From: an uncultured Blautia sp.
GTDB lineage: Bacteria; Bacillota; Clostridia; Lachnospirales; Lachnospiraceae
DNA length: 64,000 nucleotides
Assembly: GCA_900539145.1 (NCBI GenBank)
Contig: UQAX01000001.1
Location: 50,273 to 114,272 of the forward strand
Direction: 5' to 3'
The position numbers and the translations under genes were made by a program. Below, one piece after another: positions 23,265-32,726 of the stretch. The notes beneath the pieces are model-generated. The model was not told where the DNA came from. It worked only from the letters and a program-made list of their open reading frames with translations, and did not search any database. Position 1 is the stretch's first letter. Each line of letters starts with the position of its first letter.

Positions 23265-24220
23265 GCTTTTTTACCTCCTTTTCCGAAGGCACGGGGCATT
23301 GTATAACGCTCGATTAAAGGTATCAACAGGTTACAGAATATGATTGCGTAAGATACGCCTTCCGCAGAACCGCCAAAAATACGGAACAGTCCTGTGAAGA
23401 TACCGAGACATACGCCATAGACAAGCTGTCCTGCCTTGGTAATCGGTGTCGTAACATAATCCGTTGCCATAAACCATGCTCCCAGCATCAAACCGCCGCC
23501 AAATAAATGACATAATAAATATTCCATATCAAATCCATGACCGCCGAATAACAGCACAAACACTGCGAAAGTACCGATATAAGTCAATGGAATTCGAAAA
23601 TCAATAATTCTGTTTATTAAGAGAATAGCTGCTCCAATAAGAATTGCCAGAGCAGATGTCTCGCCAATGGTTCCCTGTACGTTTCCAAAGAATAAATCTA
23701 CCCAGTTTACACTCTCTCCTGCCTTTAAAGCTGCTAATGGAGTTGCTCCTGATACGGTATCAACGATTTTTCCCCAGCCGCCATTTGGAACAGTGAAATC
23801 TGTCATTCTTCCTGTAAAAGAAATCAAAAGAAAACATCTTGCTGCCAGCGCCGGGTTCATGATATTCTGTCCCAGTCCGCCGAAAAGCTGTTTTACAACT
23901 AAAATAGCAAAAACACCGCCAATCACCGCAATCCACCAAGGTGCGTTTGGAGGCAGATTAAGCGCCAGTAAAAGACCGGTAACAGCAGCGCTGCCATCCT
24001 GAATAGTCAGCTTCTTATGTACAATTTTTTCATATCCGGCTTCTGTTGCCATACACACTGCAATAGAAATTAAAATCAGCAGAAGTGCATTTAAGCCAAA
24101 ATTATAAATTCCGAATAATGCCGCAGGCATAAGCGCAAGAAAAACTGTACGCATAATGCTGCCGGTACTCACCTTCGACCTTACATGAGGGGAAGATGAA
24201 ACATGTAATAATTCACTCAT
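23261..24220 (-). CDS. rnfD: Electron transport complex subunit RnfD (FMN-binding)
   Basis: Polytopic membrane subunit, 319 residues, about nine helices. Family markers are SSPHVRSKVSTGSIM at the N-terminus, NPALAARCFL near 121-130 and the FMN-attachment motif VSGATPLAALKAGE near 155-168, where a Thr would carry FMN. Late motif GAWFMATDYVTTP near 248-260 is typical. Overlaps rnfG by 4 bases and follows rnfC by 12 bases. Confidence 0.96.
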   Translation of the reverse strand: MSELLHVSSSPHVRSKVSTGSIMRTVFLALMPAALFGIYNFGLNALLLILISIAVCMATEAGYEKIVHKKLTIQDGSAAVTGLLLALNLPPNAPWWIAVIGGVFAILVVKQLFGGLGQNIMNPALAARCFLLISFTGRMTDFTVPNGGWGKIVDTVSGATPLAALKAGESVNWVDLFFGNVQGTIGETSALAILIGAAILLINRIIDFRIPLTYIGTFAVFVLLFGGHGFDMEYLLCHLFGGGLMLGAWFMATDYVTTPITKAGQLVYGVCLGIFTGLFRIFGGSAEGVSYAIIFCNLLIPLIERYTMPRAFGKGGKKA

Positions 24221-24232
24221 GATTTTCTCCTC

Positions 24233-25555
24233 CTACTTTGGTTTTCTGCGATTTGCCAGAACCATTTTTCTCATGGAACGCATGGATTGCGTCAATGGTC
24301 TTTTTGCCGGACAGGCAAAGCTGCAGCAGCCACATTCTACACACTCCATACCGTTATATTTCACAAACAAGTCCTCTCTGCCATGCTCCGAATAAGTTGC
24401 AAGTCTGGAAGGAACCAGTCTTGCCGGACAGGCAGATACACATCTTCCGCAGTTAATACAAGCAGTCGGTTCATTTTCTGAGACCTCATCTTTTGACATA
24501 CAAAGCAGTGCAGAAGACGTCTTTACCACAGGAACATGATAATCAAACATGGCAAAGCCCATCATAGGACCGCCAGAAATGATTTTCTTCGCAGGAAGCT
24601 TCAATCCTCCTGCCGCTTCCAACAGTTCCGCAAAGGAAGTTCCCAGACGCACTTTAAAGTTTCCCGGCTCTGCCACCGCATCTCCTGTAACCGTAACAAT
24701 ACGGTCCATAACCGGTTCTCCTTTCATAACTGCACGATAAACAGCACATACCGTATCAATATTATCCACTACGCATCCCGCATCTGCCGGAAGCATGGAA
24801 GAATTGATTTCTCTGCCGCTTACTGCCGCAATCAAGCAGCGCTCCGCTCCCTGCGGATATTTTGTTTTTAAAGGAGCAACTTCTATTCTAGGTTCATCCT
24901 TTACCAGTTCTGTAAGCTTTTCAATACAATCAGGCTTATTATCTTCAATACAGATATAGCCCTTTGCGTGGTCAAAAAGCTTTAAAATACACTTTAATCC
25001 TCCGATAATCCAATCCGGCTGCTCTAACATACGGCGATAATCAGAGGTCAGATAAGGCTCACATTCTGCTCCGTTGACCAGAACGTATTCAATTTTATCC
25101 GGCTCCTTTGGCGAAAGCTTTACATGGGTAGGAAAGCCTGCTCCTCCCATACCGACAACGCCCGCATCTTTAATTCTGCCGATGATTTCTTCTTTAGTAA
25201 GTTCCTTTAAAGACTCTGCCGGTGTAAATTCTACGGTTTCATATTTTTCGTCATTTTCTATAACGATAGCATCCACCATAGCTCCTACATTATTCCGTAC
25301 CTTCTTGAGTTCCTTTACCACTCCCGATACAGAAGAATGAATAGGTGCAGAAACAAAGCCTCCCATCTCTGCGATTTTCTGTCCCGCCAGAACATAATCG
25401 CCCTTTTTCACAACAGGCTGCGCCGGAGCTCCGATATGCTGTGACAGCGGATAAACCATTTCTTTTCCGGGAAAATATTCCCGTACAGGCTTTTCTTTTG
25501 ACAGTTCTTTTCCATCATAAGGATGTACGCCACCCCTAAAGGTTAAAAACGCCAT
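24233..25555 (-). CDS. rnfC: Electron transport complex subunit RnfC (NADH/FMN/Fe-S)
   Basis: Soluble peripheral subunit, 440 residues, probably the site of NAD+ reduction. It starts with the family sequence FRGGVHPYDGKELS, has the GMGGAGFPTHVKL nucleotide/FMN region near 135-147, and two ferredoxin motifs CINCGRCVSACP (near 367) and CVECGCCSFACP (near 406). It is first in rnfCDGEAB. I could not find a convincing promoter in the 41 bases before it; an AATCGGC-GTAA-GCTGATT hairpin sits there, so read-through from the PF06541 gene or a promoter inside that gene is possible. Confidence 0.96.
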   Translation of the reverse strand: MAFLTFRGGVHPYDGKELSKEKPVREYFPGKEMVYPLSQHIGAPAQPVVKKGDYVLAGQKIAEMGGFVSAPIHSSVSGVVKELKKVRNNVGAMVDAIVIENDEKYETVEFTPAESLKELTKEEIIGRIKDAGVVGMGGAGFPTHVKLSPKEPDKIEYVLVNGAECEPYLTSDYRRMLEQPDWIIGGLKCILKLFDHAKGYICIEDNKPDCIEKLTELVKDEPRIEVAPLKTKYPQGAERCLIAAVSGREINSSMLPADAGCVVDNIDTVCAVYRAVMKGEPVMDRIVTVTGDAVAEPGNFKVRLGTSFAELLEAAGGLKLPAKKIISGGPMMGFAMFDYHVPVVKTSSALLCMSKDEVSENEPTACINCGRCVSACPARLVPSRLATYSEHGREDLFVKYNGMECVECGCCSFACPAKRPLTQSMRSMRKMVLANRRKPK

Positions 25556-25596
25556 ATTTAGTCCCTCCTTTATTTATCCTAATCAGCTTACGCCGA

Positions 25597-26511
25597 TTAT
25601 TCTTTCTGATGTTTTTTTCTATATTTCTTAAACTGATTTTTCAGTTCAGGATATGCGTAAACCATACGTTTTTTCACAATATTTTGTTTCTTGCGGATAT
25701 CCGTATATTTTTTTGCAAATTCATCCAGCTTCTGCTCCAGCTCTGCCTTCTTGGAAAGATAACTGTCCTCATCCAGCAGATGCTTTTCCGCAAACAAAAC
25801 TTCAAAACGCTCCATAAACTCCTGTCGTCTGACAGATAAACGCTCTACCGCCTCCTGTGTACGTATATGAGCTCTGACTGTTTCCAATCGTTCCCAAATC
25901 TCTTCTTTCGTCTCATACAGCCTGCTGCTGTGAAGATATTGGGTAATATCCTCCATCATATCCTCTACCTTTGCAAAGCTCTTTGTAAGACCGAAAGCTG
26001 CCCAAGCCGAAGTGATAAAATCCAATGCGTATAAAATCATAATCACAATCAGAAGGATTTTTCCTATTTTCTGAGGATATAAATCCGTAAACCATGAGAC
26101 AGCCGGTTGAAGCACTTCAAACAGCAAAACTGTAAACACGCCCCATCCCAGAGAAGTCCCCAGACTGATATATCCCTGAAGATTATATTTTCTGTGACTG
26201 TAATCCCACCAGCGGGTATGAAAAATCTTTTCCATCAGCCATCCGGTGATATATTCCAGTATAGTCGCAACCACTACACCGCCTATGTACAAAACAGCCA
26301 AATTATCACCAAAAGGTTTTAAAATCAAATAAATGCTTACAGCACCCATACCATAAATGGTACATAGAGGACCGTTAATAAACCCTCTGTTTACAAACTT
26401 CTTTTTTCTTACCGATACATAAGCCGTTTCCCATAGCCATCCTAAAAAACTATATACAAAGAACCAGCTTATGATATAATATAAAGATACACCTGCGATT
26501 TCTATATCCAT
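25597..26511 (-). CDS. PF06541 (CmpB-like) membrane protein with coiled-coil tail
   Basis: 304 residues. The N-terminal 180 residues contain five to six membrane helices and the family invariants GWLWE, RGFINGPLCTIYG, EYITGW, WWDYS and a NLQGYISL segment; the last 120 residues are a charged coiled-coil cytoplasmic tail. Often labelled putative ABC transporter permease, but there is no ATPase partner here and no permease signature. A shorter paralogue lies at 53131-53700 beside cls. Start set at 26511 because GAGGAG is 7 bases upstream. Function unknown. Confidence 0.78.
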   Translation of the reverse strand: MDIEIAGVSLYYIISWFFVYSFLGWLWETAYVSVRKKKFVNRGFINGPLCTIYGMGAVSIYLILKPFGDNLAVLYIGGVVVATILEYITGWLMEKIFHTRWWDYSHRKYNLQGYISLGTSLGWGVFTVLLFEVLQPAVSWFTDLYPQKIGKILLIVIMILYALDFITSAWAAFGLTKSFAKVEDMMEDITQYLHSSRLYETKEEIWERLETVRAHIRTQEAVERLSVRRQEFMERFEVLFAEKHLLDEDSYLSKKAELEQKLDEFAKKYTDIRKKQNIVKKRMVYAYPELKNQFKKYRKKHQKE

Positions 26512-26618
26512 GTTTTTCTCCTCTGTTATATAATATAACACCTTTTTGCAGAAATCACTAGAAAAATTTAGTAATTTTTCGTATTATTTTAAAAACAATT
26601 TGAAAGGATTTTGTTAAA

Positions 26619-27743
26619 ATGATAACAAATGTGCGAATTCTCCATCATTTCTCAACACTTTTGCCATATACCAATTTCGTTTTAAATCACACCCCAAAGG
26701 ACCTTCTGTTCTTTGATATTGAAACTACGGGATTAAGTCCCAAAACAAGTCGGGTATTTTTAATCGGGCTTATTTCTTTTCAGCCGAATACGGAGGAATG
26801 GCAGCTTATCCAGTTTCTTGCAGAACGCAACTGCGATGAAGAGGAACAAGAGCTTTTAAAAGCTTTTTCTGCCTTTGCAGAAAGTAAAACGCAGCTCATT
26901 CACTTTAACGGAAACTCTTTTGATATTCCTTACCTTGTTTCCCGCTATGAAAGACACCGGCTTTCCAATCCTCTTTCCTGCAAAAACTCTCTGGATTTAT
27001 ATCGGGAATTTTTGCGTATGCCGGCATTTTTCAGACAAATGCCCAATCATACCCAAAAATCTTTTGAAGAATTGACCTGCTATCCCAGAAAAGACCTTTT
27101 ATCAGGAAAAGAAATGATAAAATTTTATCAGAGCTACATAAAACTGCCTTCCGCTGAAAAGGAAGAATTGCTGTTGCAGCATAACTATGACGATCTTGCA
27201 GGTATGCTTTCTATCTTCCCTCTTTTGTATATAAAGCAGCTACCAAAGGGACAATGGGAGCTTATCAAAGCAGAAGAATTAAAAAAACAGGAAGCTGACC
27301 AATCTGTTACCAAAGAACTTCTGTTTACCCTCACCCTTCCCATACCTGTTCCCGCCAGACTCTCTGCTTCCTTTTCTTTTGGCTACATAACAGTTTCGGA
27401 ATATACGTTAAAGGTAAAGCTTCCTTTGTATGAGGGAACTCTGAAATTCTATTATCCAGACTATAAGAATTATTACTATTTGCCTTTGGAGGATGAAGCT
27501 GTTCACAAAAGCGTTGCAGTCTATACAGATACACAGCACAGACAAAAAGCCACTGCTGCCACCTGTTACAAGAAATATAGCGGAACTTTTATCTATGCTC
27601 CGGACACTTGCCCTTTACCTCTTTTAAAAGAAGATTTACGTGCCAAAGAATGTTATACCTTCTGGCCTTTTCAAAATTCCTCTTTATCCATGCAAAAATG
27701 TTATATTCAAGAAATATTAAAAACAGCCATTACCTCGTCGTAA
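26619..27743 (+). CDS. DEDD-type exonuclease domain protein (YprB-like, RNase H fold)
   Basis: 374 residues. An N-terminal RNase H-like exonuclease domain has the metal-binding acidic residues in FFDIETTGL (Asp36/Glu38), HFNGNSFDIPYL (second Asp near 112) and HNYDDLAGM (last Asp near 194), matching the DEDD pattern. The rest (about 210-374) is beta-rich and unassigned. Family members are predicted 3'-5' nucleases linked to DNA repair or RNA turnover. AAAGGA precedes the ATG. It is one of few plus-strand genes and ends inside its own terminator. Substrate is unknown. Confidence 0.85.
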   Translation: MITNVRILHHFSTLLPYTNFVLNHTPKDLLFFDIETTGLSPKTSRVFLIGLISFQPNTEEWQLIQFLAERNCDEEEQELLKAFSAFAESKTQLIHFNGNSFDIPYLVSRYERHRLSNPLSCKNSLDLYREFLRMPAFFRQMPNHTQKSFEELTCYPRKDLLSGKEMIKFYQSYIKLPSAEKEELLLQHNYDDLAGMLSIFPLLYIKQLPKGQWELIKAEELKKQEADQSVTKELLFTLTLPIPVPARLSASFSFGYITVSEYTLKVKLPLYEGTLKFYYPDYKNYYYLPLEDEAVHKSVAVYTDTQHRQKATAATCYKKYSGTFIYAPDTCPLPLLKEDLRAKECYTFWPFQNSSLSMQKCYIQEILKTAITSS

Positions 27744-27754
27744 TGGCTGTTTTA
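27718..27754. terminator. Terminator between yprB-like gene and rpsA
   Basis: AAAACAGCCATTAC-CTCGTC-GTAATGGCTGTTTT has perfect 14-base arms and works in both directions. The first arm is inside the 3' end of the exonuclease coding region. Confidence 0.9.
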
Positions 27755-27774
27755 CTGCGACTTTATTCTATAAA

Positions 27775-28860
27775 TTATTCTTCTGTTGTTTCTTCTGCTT
27801 CTTCCTGAACCGGTTCAAGAACTTTCATGCTCAGGCTGATTTTCTTTTCTTCTTCGTTGAAATCTACTACTTTTGCAGTAACTACCTGACCTACTTTTAA
27901 TACGTCAGATGGTTTTTCAACGTGTGCTCTGGAAATCTGAGAAACGTGAAGTAACGCATCTACACCCGGCTCTAATTCGATAAATGCACCGAAATCTGTC
28001 ATACGAGCAATTTTGCCTTCTACAACATTGCCAACTGCATATTTTTCAGATGCGTTTAACCATGGGTTCTGGTCTTCAAATTTCAGACTTAACGCAATTT
28101 TATCACCATTGATTTCTTTAATCAGAACAGTGATTTTCTCTCCTGCTTTAAATACTTTCTTTGGATTTTCAACTCTGCCCCAAGACATTTCAGAAATATG
28201 AAGAAGTCCGTCAGCACCGCCTAAGTCGATGAATGCACCGAAATCTGTTACATTCTTGATTGTACCTTCTACAACGTCACCTGCGTGAATTCTTTCGAAC
28301 AATTCTTTCTTCATTTCTTCTTTTTTAGCTACTAAGAGCTGTTTTCTGTCACCGATTACACGGCGTCTTCTTGGGTTGAACTCTGTAATTACAAATTCAA
28401 TTTCCTGATCCTGATATTTTGTCAGGTCTTTTTCATAAGTATCAGATACAAGGCTTGCAGGAATGAAGACTCTTGCTTCTTCCACAATAACGCTTAATCC
28501 GCCGTCTAATACCTGATTTACTTTTGCTGTAAGCACTTCTTTGTTTTCGAATGCTTCTTCTAATCTCTTATTTCCTTTATCAGCTGCCAGTCTTTTATAA
28601 GTTAAAAGCACCTGTCCGTCACCGTCGTTTAATTTGAGAACTTTTGCTTCCATTGTATCGCCCGGATGTGCAACAGTTCTTAAATCCAGGTTCTGGTCAT
28701 TTGAGTATTCATTTCTTGTAATGATACCGTCTGCTTTATAATCAATGTTCAAAATAATCTGGTCTTCTTTGACATCGATAACTGTACCTTCAACTACCTC
28801 TCCATTTCTGATTGTTTTAAATGTTTCGTCCAGCATCTGTTCAAAACTTAATTCTGACAT
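27775..28860 (-). CDS. rpsA: 30S ribosomal protein S1-like protein, four S1 domains
   Basis: RNA-binding protein of 361 residues with four S1 (OB-fold) domains at about 18-88, 105-167, 187-257 and 273-343; the third and fourth carry the strong motif VTDFGAFIDLGG/MTDFGAFIELEP. It ends in a Glu-rich tail. Four domains instead of six is the clostridial form. The start is the ATG at 28860, with GAGGAGG 9 bases upstream; it overlaps the ispH end by 20 bases in a different frame. In some clostridia ispH and S1 are fused; here they are separate. It may act in translation initiation, as S1 does. Confidence 0.93.
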   Translation of the reverse strand: MSELSFEQMLDETFKTIRNGEVVEGTVIDVKEDQIILNIDYKADGIITRNEYSNDQNLDLRTVAHPGDTMEAKVLKLNDGDGQVLLTYKRLAADKGNKRLEEAFENKEVLTAKVNQVLDGGLSVIVEEARVFIPASLVSDTYEKDLTKYQDQEIEFVITEFNPRRRRVIGDRKQLLVAKKEEMKKELFERIHAGDVVEGTIKNVTDFGAFIDLGGADGLLHISEMSWGRVENPKKVFKAGEKITVLIKEINGDKIALSLKFEDQNPWLNASEKYAVGNVVEGKIARMTDFGAFIELEPGVDALLHVSQISRAHVEKPSDVLKVGQVVTAKVVDFNEEEKKISLSMKVLEPVQEEAEETTEE

Positions 28861-29692
28861 GTTTTGAAACCTCCTCAATTATTTTATTCGGGGTTGACGC
28901 CCCAGCTGTAATACCTACACATTGAACGGACGGAAAACCTTCAGAATCCAAGTCAGCAAGTGTCTGTATATAGTAAGTGTCCTTACATTCGCTTTTACAT
29001 ATCTCATATAGTTTCTGGGTATTGGAGCTATGTTTGCCTCCTACGACTATCATGGCGTCTACCTGCTTAGCGATTTGAGCTGCTTCGGACTGTCTGTCCT
29101 GAGTAGCATTACAAATCGTATTTAAAACAAGTTTATCATAACCCTTTTCGCTCAAAATTTCAACTATTTCTTGAAAATTATTGTAATTAAATGTCGTCTG
29201 AGACACAATACATAGTTTTTCGCCGCTTTCTGCCAAAAAGTGTTTTGCATCCTCTTTTGTTTTTATAATGGTAGCTTTCCCCTGACACCAGCCTTTAATT
29301 CCTACTACCTCAGGATGCTTAGGATCGCCTATAATAATAATGTGTCTTCCCTGTTTACTTTCTCTTTCTACAATTCTGTGTATTTTCAAAACAAAAGGAC
29401 AGGTAACGTCTACATAGGCAATATTTCTTTCTTCCAAAAGCTCGTAAATATATTTGGGAACGCCATGGGAACGAATGATGACCGTTCCTTCTGTAAGATT
29501 TTTTAAAGCTTCCTCTGTTTCCAAAACCTTTACGCCCTTTTTCTCCAAATCAGATACCACTTCTTCATTGTGAATAATCGGCCCGTAAGTATACACAGCC
29601 CCTTTGGTCGTCTCCGCTACCTTATAGACTTCTTCTACGGCTCTTTTTACTCCAAAACAAAATCCGGCTGTTTTTGCCACTTTTACATCCAT
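28841..29692 (-). CDS. ispH: 4-hydroxy-3-methylbut-2-enyl diphosphate reductase IspH
   Basis: Last step of the MEP isoprenoid pathway, making IPP and DMAPP with a [4Fe-4S] cluster. 283 residues. Cluster cysteines are in GFCFGVKRAVE (Cys12), DVTCPFV (near 96) and NTICNATQDRQ (near 190); conserved substrate residues lie in THG-like IIHNEEV, HPEVVG and GKHSSNTQKL. It follows cmk by 16 bases and overlaps rpsA by 20 bases, so the three are one translationally linked unit. Confidence 0.97.
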   Translation of the reverse strand: MDVKVAKTAGFCFGVKRAVEEVYKVAETTKGAVYTYGPIIHNEEVVSDLEKKGVKVLETEEALKNLTEGTVIIRSHGVPKYIYELLEERNIAYVDVTCPFVLKIHRIVERESKQGRHIIIIGDPKHPEVVGIKGWCQGKATIIKTKEDAKHFLAESGEKLCIVSQTTFNYNNFQEIVEILSEKGYDKLVLNTICNATQDRQSEAAQIAKQVDAMIVVGGKHSSNTQKLYEICKSECKDTYYIQTLADLDSEGFPSVQCVGITAGASTPNKIIEEVSKHVRIKF

Positions 29693-29708
29693 GCTTTTCT
29701 CCTGTTCT

Positions 29709-30377
29709 CTATGCGGTTGCCTCTTTGTATAAACGGATAATCTCGTCTTTTACTTCTGTAATATTCATATTGGAGGAGTCCAGTAAAACGGCATCTTCTG
29801 CCTGTTTTAAAGGAGAAATATCTCTGTGCATGTCTCTGTAATCTCTGTCATTGATATCTGCTTCAATTTCTTCCAATACACAGGCAATTCCCTTTTCCTC
29901 CAGCTCTTTGCATCTTCTAAGCGCTCTTGTGCGTGCGCTGGCAGTTAAATAAATTTTCACATCTGCATGAGGCAATACGCAAGTTCCGATATCTCTTCCA
30001 TCCATCACTACATTTTCCTTGGATGCCAGCACTCTCTGAAGCTCTACCAGCTTTTCCCTGATCTTGGGGTTTGCAGAGCTTACAGATGCCATATTCCCAA
30101 CTTCTTCCTGTCTTAAATATTCTGTGACATTTTCTCCGTCTAAAATCACCTGTTGCGCTCCGTTTTCATATACAATGGAAATTTCTGCATTTTCGCAGGC
30201 TTCTTCCATTCTTTCTTTTTCTTCCGGCAAAATTCCTTTTCTAATCAAATATAATGCCATTGCACGATACATTGCGCCTGTATCTACATAGATAAATTCC
30301 AATTCCTTTGCCACTGCCTTTGCTATGGTACTCTTTCCTGCTCCCGCAGGTCCGTCAATCGCTATGTTTATTGCCAT
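29709..30377 (-). CDS. cmk: Cytidylate kinase
   Basis: Phosphorylates CMP and dCMP using ATP in pyrimidine salvage. 222 residues, typical for the bacterial enzyme. It has the P-loop IDGPAGAGKSTIAKAVA near 6-22, VDTGAMYRA near 33-41, the CMP-binding GRDIGTCVLPHADVK near 128-142 and DYRDMHRDISPL near 181-192. The start is at 30377 with GGGAGAG 6 bases upstream; a longer frame would overlap the preceding flavoprotein gene. Lies 14 bases after that gene. Confidence 0.96.
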   Translation of the reverse strand: MAINIAIDGPAGAGKSTIAKAVAKELEFIYVDTGAMYRAMALYLIRKGILPEEKERMEEACENAEISIVYENGAQQVILDGENVTEYLRQEEVGNMASVSSANPKIREKLVELQRVLASKENVVMDGRDIGTCVLPHADVKIYLTASARTRALRRCKELEEKGIACVLEEIEADINDRDYRDMHRDISPLKQAEDAVLLDSSNMNITEVKDEIIRLYKEATA

Positions 30378-30391
30378 TTTCTTCTCTCCCT

Positions 30392-31639
30392 TTATTCTTC
30401 TATAAATTCTGCTGCCGCTTTTGCCGTAGACCAAGCAATCTGTAAATTAAATCCGCCGGTAACCGCATCCAAATCCAGAACCTCTCCGATAAAATACAGA
30501 CCTTTTACCAGCTTGGACTCCATGGTCTTCGGATTGATTTCCTTTACCTTTACACCGCCTTGGGTAATAATTGCCTCTCGAAAGGGGCGAAGCTCTACAA
30601 GCGTCAGCGGAAAATGCTTCACAAGATAAATGAAATCCTGCCTCTCCTTCCTTGTTATTTCATTCACTTTTTTGTCAGGAGCAATGCCTCCAAGCTCTAA
30701 AATAACCGGATACAGCTTTGCAGGAAACATGCCTGTAATCACATTTTTAAACTGTCGGTTTATCCCTGCCTCAAATTCTCTTAAAAGTCTGGCATCCAAC
30801 TGTTCTTCCGTCAATGCCGCTTTTAAATCAATATACCCCTGAAGCTCCTTTTTTTCCAACTTTTTCCCAATATAGGAGCTGGCAGTCAGAACCAACGGTC
30901 CTGAAATTCCAAAATGGGTAAATAACAATTCGCCAAAATCATCATACAGAACCTTTTTGCCGTCTTTTACCGTAAAACGAATATTTTTTAATGCAAGCCC
31001 CTGCATCTGCGTTACATATTCTTCTTTTGTAGCGATAGGAACAAGCGCAGGACGCAGTTGTGTGACCGTATGTCCTGTTTCTTTTGCAAAGGTATAGCCG
31101 TCTCCCGTAGAGCCTGTTGCCTGATAAGAGAAACCTCCCGTGGCAACAATTACCTTATCGCCCAAAATCTCTGCCCCGTTTCGAAGGCGTATTCCTCTAA
31201 TCTTATGTTCGCCTTCTCCGCCTTCTTCTGTCAAAAGCGCCTCTGCTTCACTTTTTAAATGTACTTTCACATCTAATTCCTTCATACGCTTTTCCAGAAC
31301 ACGAATGACATCGGAAGAATGGTCTGAAACAGGGAAAATTCGCCCTCCCCGTTCCTCTTTTACTGCCAATCCCAGACTTTCAAAAAAAGAAACCACATCC
31401 TGATTGCTGTATCCGTAGAAAGCGCTGTATAAAAACTTTGAATTTGTTACTACGGATTTAAAAAACGTTTCATCGTCACAGGTATTGGTAATATTACAGC
31501 GTCCCTTTCCGGTAATAAACAATTTTTTTCCAAGCTTTTCATTTTTTTCAAAAAGATGTACCTGATGATGCTTCTCGCCCAGAAAAACTGCTGCCGCCAT
31601 ACCGGCTGCGCCGCCGCCAATAATTAGTATCTTTGCCAT
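30392..31639 (-). CDS. BaiN/HI0933-family flavoprotein (NAD(P)/FAD-dependent oxidoreductase)
   Basis: FAD-binding protein of 415 residues. It starts with a Rossmann motif IIGGGAAGMAAAVFLG (6-21), then FEKNEKLGKKLFITGKGRCN (family signature, near 32-51), a substrate/insert domain, and the C-terminal GEVLDLDAVTGGFNLQ near 385-400. Members include bile-acid pathway BaiN, but most have unknown substrates; nothing here points to bile acids. Operon position between an RpiR-type regulator (11 bases) and cmk is common in Lachnospiraceae. Confidence 0.88.
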   Translation of the reverse strand: MAKILIIGGGAAGMAAAVFLGEKHHQVHLFEKNEKLGKKLFITGKGRCNITNTCDDETFFKSVVTNSKFLYSAFYGYSNQDVVSFFESLGLAVKEERGGRIFPVSDHSSDVIRVLEKRMKELDVKVHLKSEAEALLTEEGGEGEHKIRGIRLRNGAEILGDKVIVATGGFSYQATGSTGDGYTFAKETGHTVTQLRPALVPIATKEEYVTQMQGLALKNIRFTVKDGKKVLYDDFGELLFTHFGISGPLVLTASSYIGKKLEKKELQGYIDLKAALTEEQLDARLLREFEAGINRQFKNVITGMFPAKLYPVILELGGIAPDKKVNEITRKERQDFIYLVKHFPLTLVELRPFREAIITQGGVKVKEINPKTMESKLVKGLYFIGEVLDLDAVTGGFNLQIAWSTAKAAAEFIEE

Positions 31640-31650
31640 AAAATGCTCCT

Positions 31651-32580
31651 TTAATTCTCGATTTTTGATGTACTGGGATCTTTAAGTTCAATTTCGTGAT
31701 CATCTGCCAGATTGATTTCATCATTATTATACACCTGATATTCATCCCATATTTTTTCCAACGCTTCCAAAGTCGCCACCACGGTTTTCTGCTTACGCAT
31801 ACTAAGTGCCACAACTAACGCATTAATCACACTAAGGGGCGCTACAAGAGAGTCCACAATAGAAGCCATATCGCTTCTGGCAATTAAATTGCAGGAAGAA
31901 TATAAATTCATGGGTGAATGGATGCTGTCAGTAAGCGTAATTACCTTTGCGTTTCGATTGTTGGCAAACTCCAAGGCTTTTAAAGTACGCATGGAATACC
32001 GTGGGAAACTAATACCGATAATCACATCCCTCTCTCCAATTCGGATCATCTGTTCAAAAAGCTCACTGGCGCTGTTGGTATTTAAAAGCCTTACCCCGTC
32101 AAAAATCAAATTCAGATAAAAGGCAAGAAACTCCGCCAAAGGAGCACAGCTTCGAATACCTACCACATATATATTTTCTGCGTTTAAAATCGTCTCCACT
32201 GCCAGATTAAACGCTTCATGATCCACTGCTTCCAAGGTCATTTTTATTTTTTCAATATCCGAATGCAGTACCGTATCTAAAATCTCTGACTGCGGCACTT
32301 TTCCATAAGTCACTTCCATACGCTGTATGGAATTTAATTTATTCCGTACAAGCTCTTCCAGCTCTCTCTGAAATTCAGGGTATCCCTTGTATCCCAGATG
32401 TGTGGCAAAACGAACAACCGTAGACTCACTGACTCCCACGGTCTCTCCCAGCTTGGCGGCCGTTAAAAATGCCGCTTTATCATAGTTTTCTTTTATATAA
32501 GCAGCCAGCTTTTTTTGCCCTTTGCTGAAATTTTGATACTGCACATTTATTTTACTAAGTAGGCGCTCTGTATTGCTCAT
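31651..32580 (-). CDS. MurR/RpiR family transcriptional regulator with SIS domain
   Basis: 309-residue DNA-binding regulator. An N-terminal HTH_6 domain (about 1-77; AAKLGETVGVSESTVVRFA is the recognition region) is joined to a SIS domain (about 115-250; VVGIRSCAPLAEFL and GISFPRYSMRTL), which binds sugar phosphates in the family. The start is at 32580 with GGGGAAGG upstream. First gene of an operon with BaiN-like, cmk, ispH and rpsA. The regulated genes and ligand are unknown; no sugar-use gene is next to it. Confidence 0.9.
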   Translation of the reverse strand: MSNTERLLSKINVQYQNFSKGQKKLAAYIKENYDKAAFLTAAKLGETVGVSESTVVRFATHLGYKGYPEFQRELEELVRNKLNSIQRMEVTYGKVPQSEILDTVLHSDIEKIKMTLEAVDHEAFNLAVETILNAENIYVVGIRSCAPLAEFLAFYLNLIFDGVRLLNTNSASELFEQMIRIGERDVIIGISFPRYSMRTLKALEFANNRNAKVITLTDSIHSPMNLYSSCNLIARSDMASIVDSLVAPLSVINALVVALSMRKQKTVVATLEALEKIWDEYQVYNNDEINLADDHEIELKDPSTSKIEN

Positions 32581-32667
32581 GAACCTTCCCCTCTTTACTT
32601 TTTCTTTCATACTTTCTCTATGATAGCACAGAAATAAAAAAGTTTCAGCAAAAACTTTGCTCTTTCG

Positions 32668-32716
32668 CAAAAGGAAAAGCTCAGACACCCCATACAGGGC
32701 GCTGAGCCTTTTTTTG
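32668..32716 (-). terminator. Terminator of the decarboxylase operon
   Basis: Minus-strand GCTCAG...CTGAGC hairpin (inner GCGCC/GGTGT) followed by TTTTCCTTTT; it lies 11 bases after the oadA stop. The plus strand also has a T run. Confidence 0.75.
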
Positions 32717-32726
32717 TTTTACACTC

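Noticed and set aside
25556..25596. A Rex-like operator or promoter for the rnf operon.
   Set aside because: Only an imperfect AATCGGC/GCTGATT hairpin is visible; no TTGTTAA-like half-sites or convincing promoter boxes.
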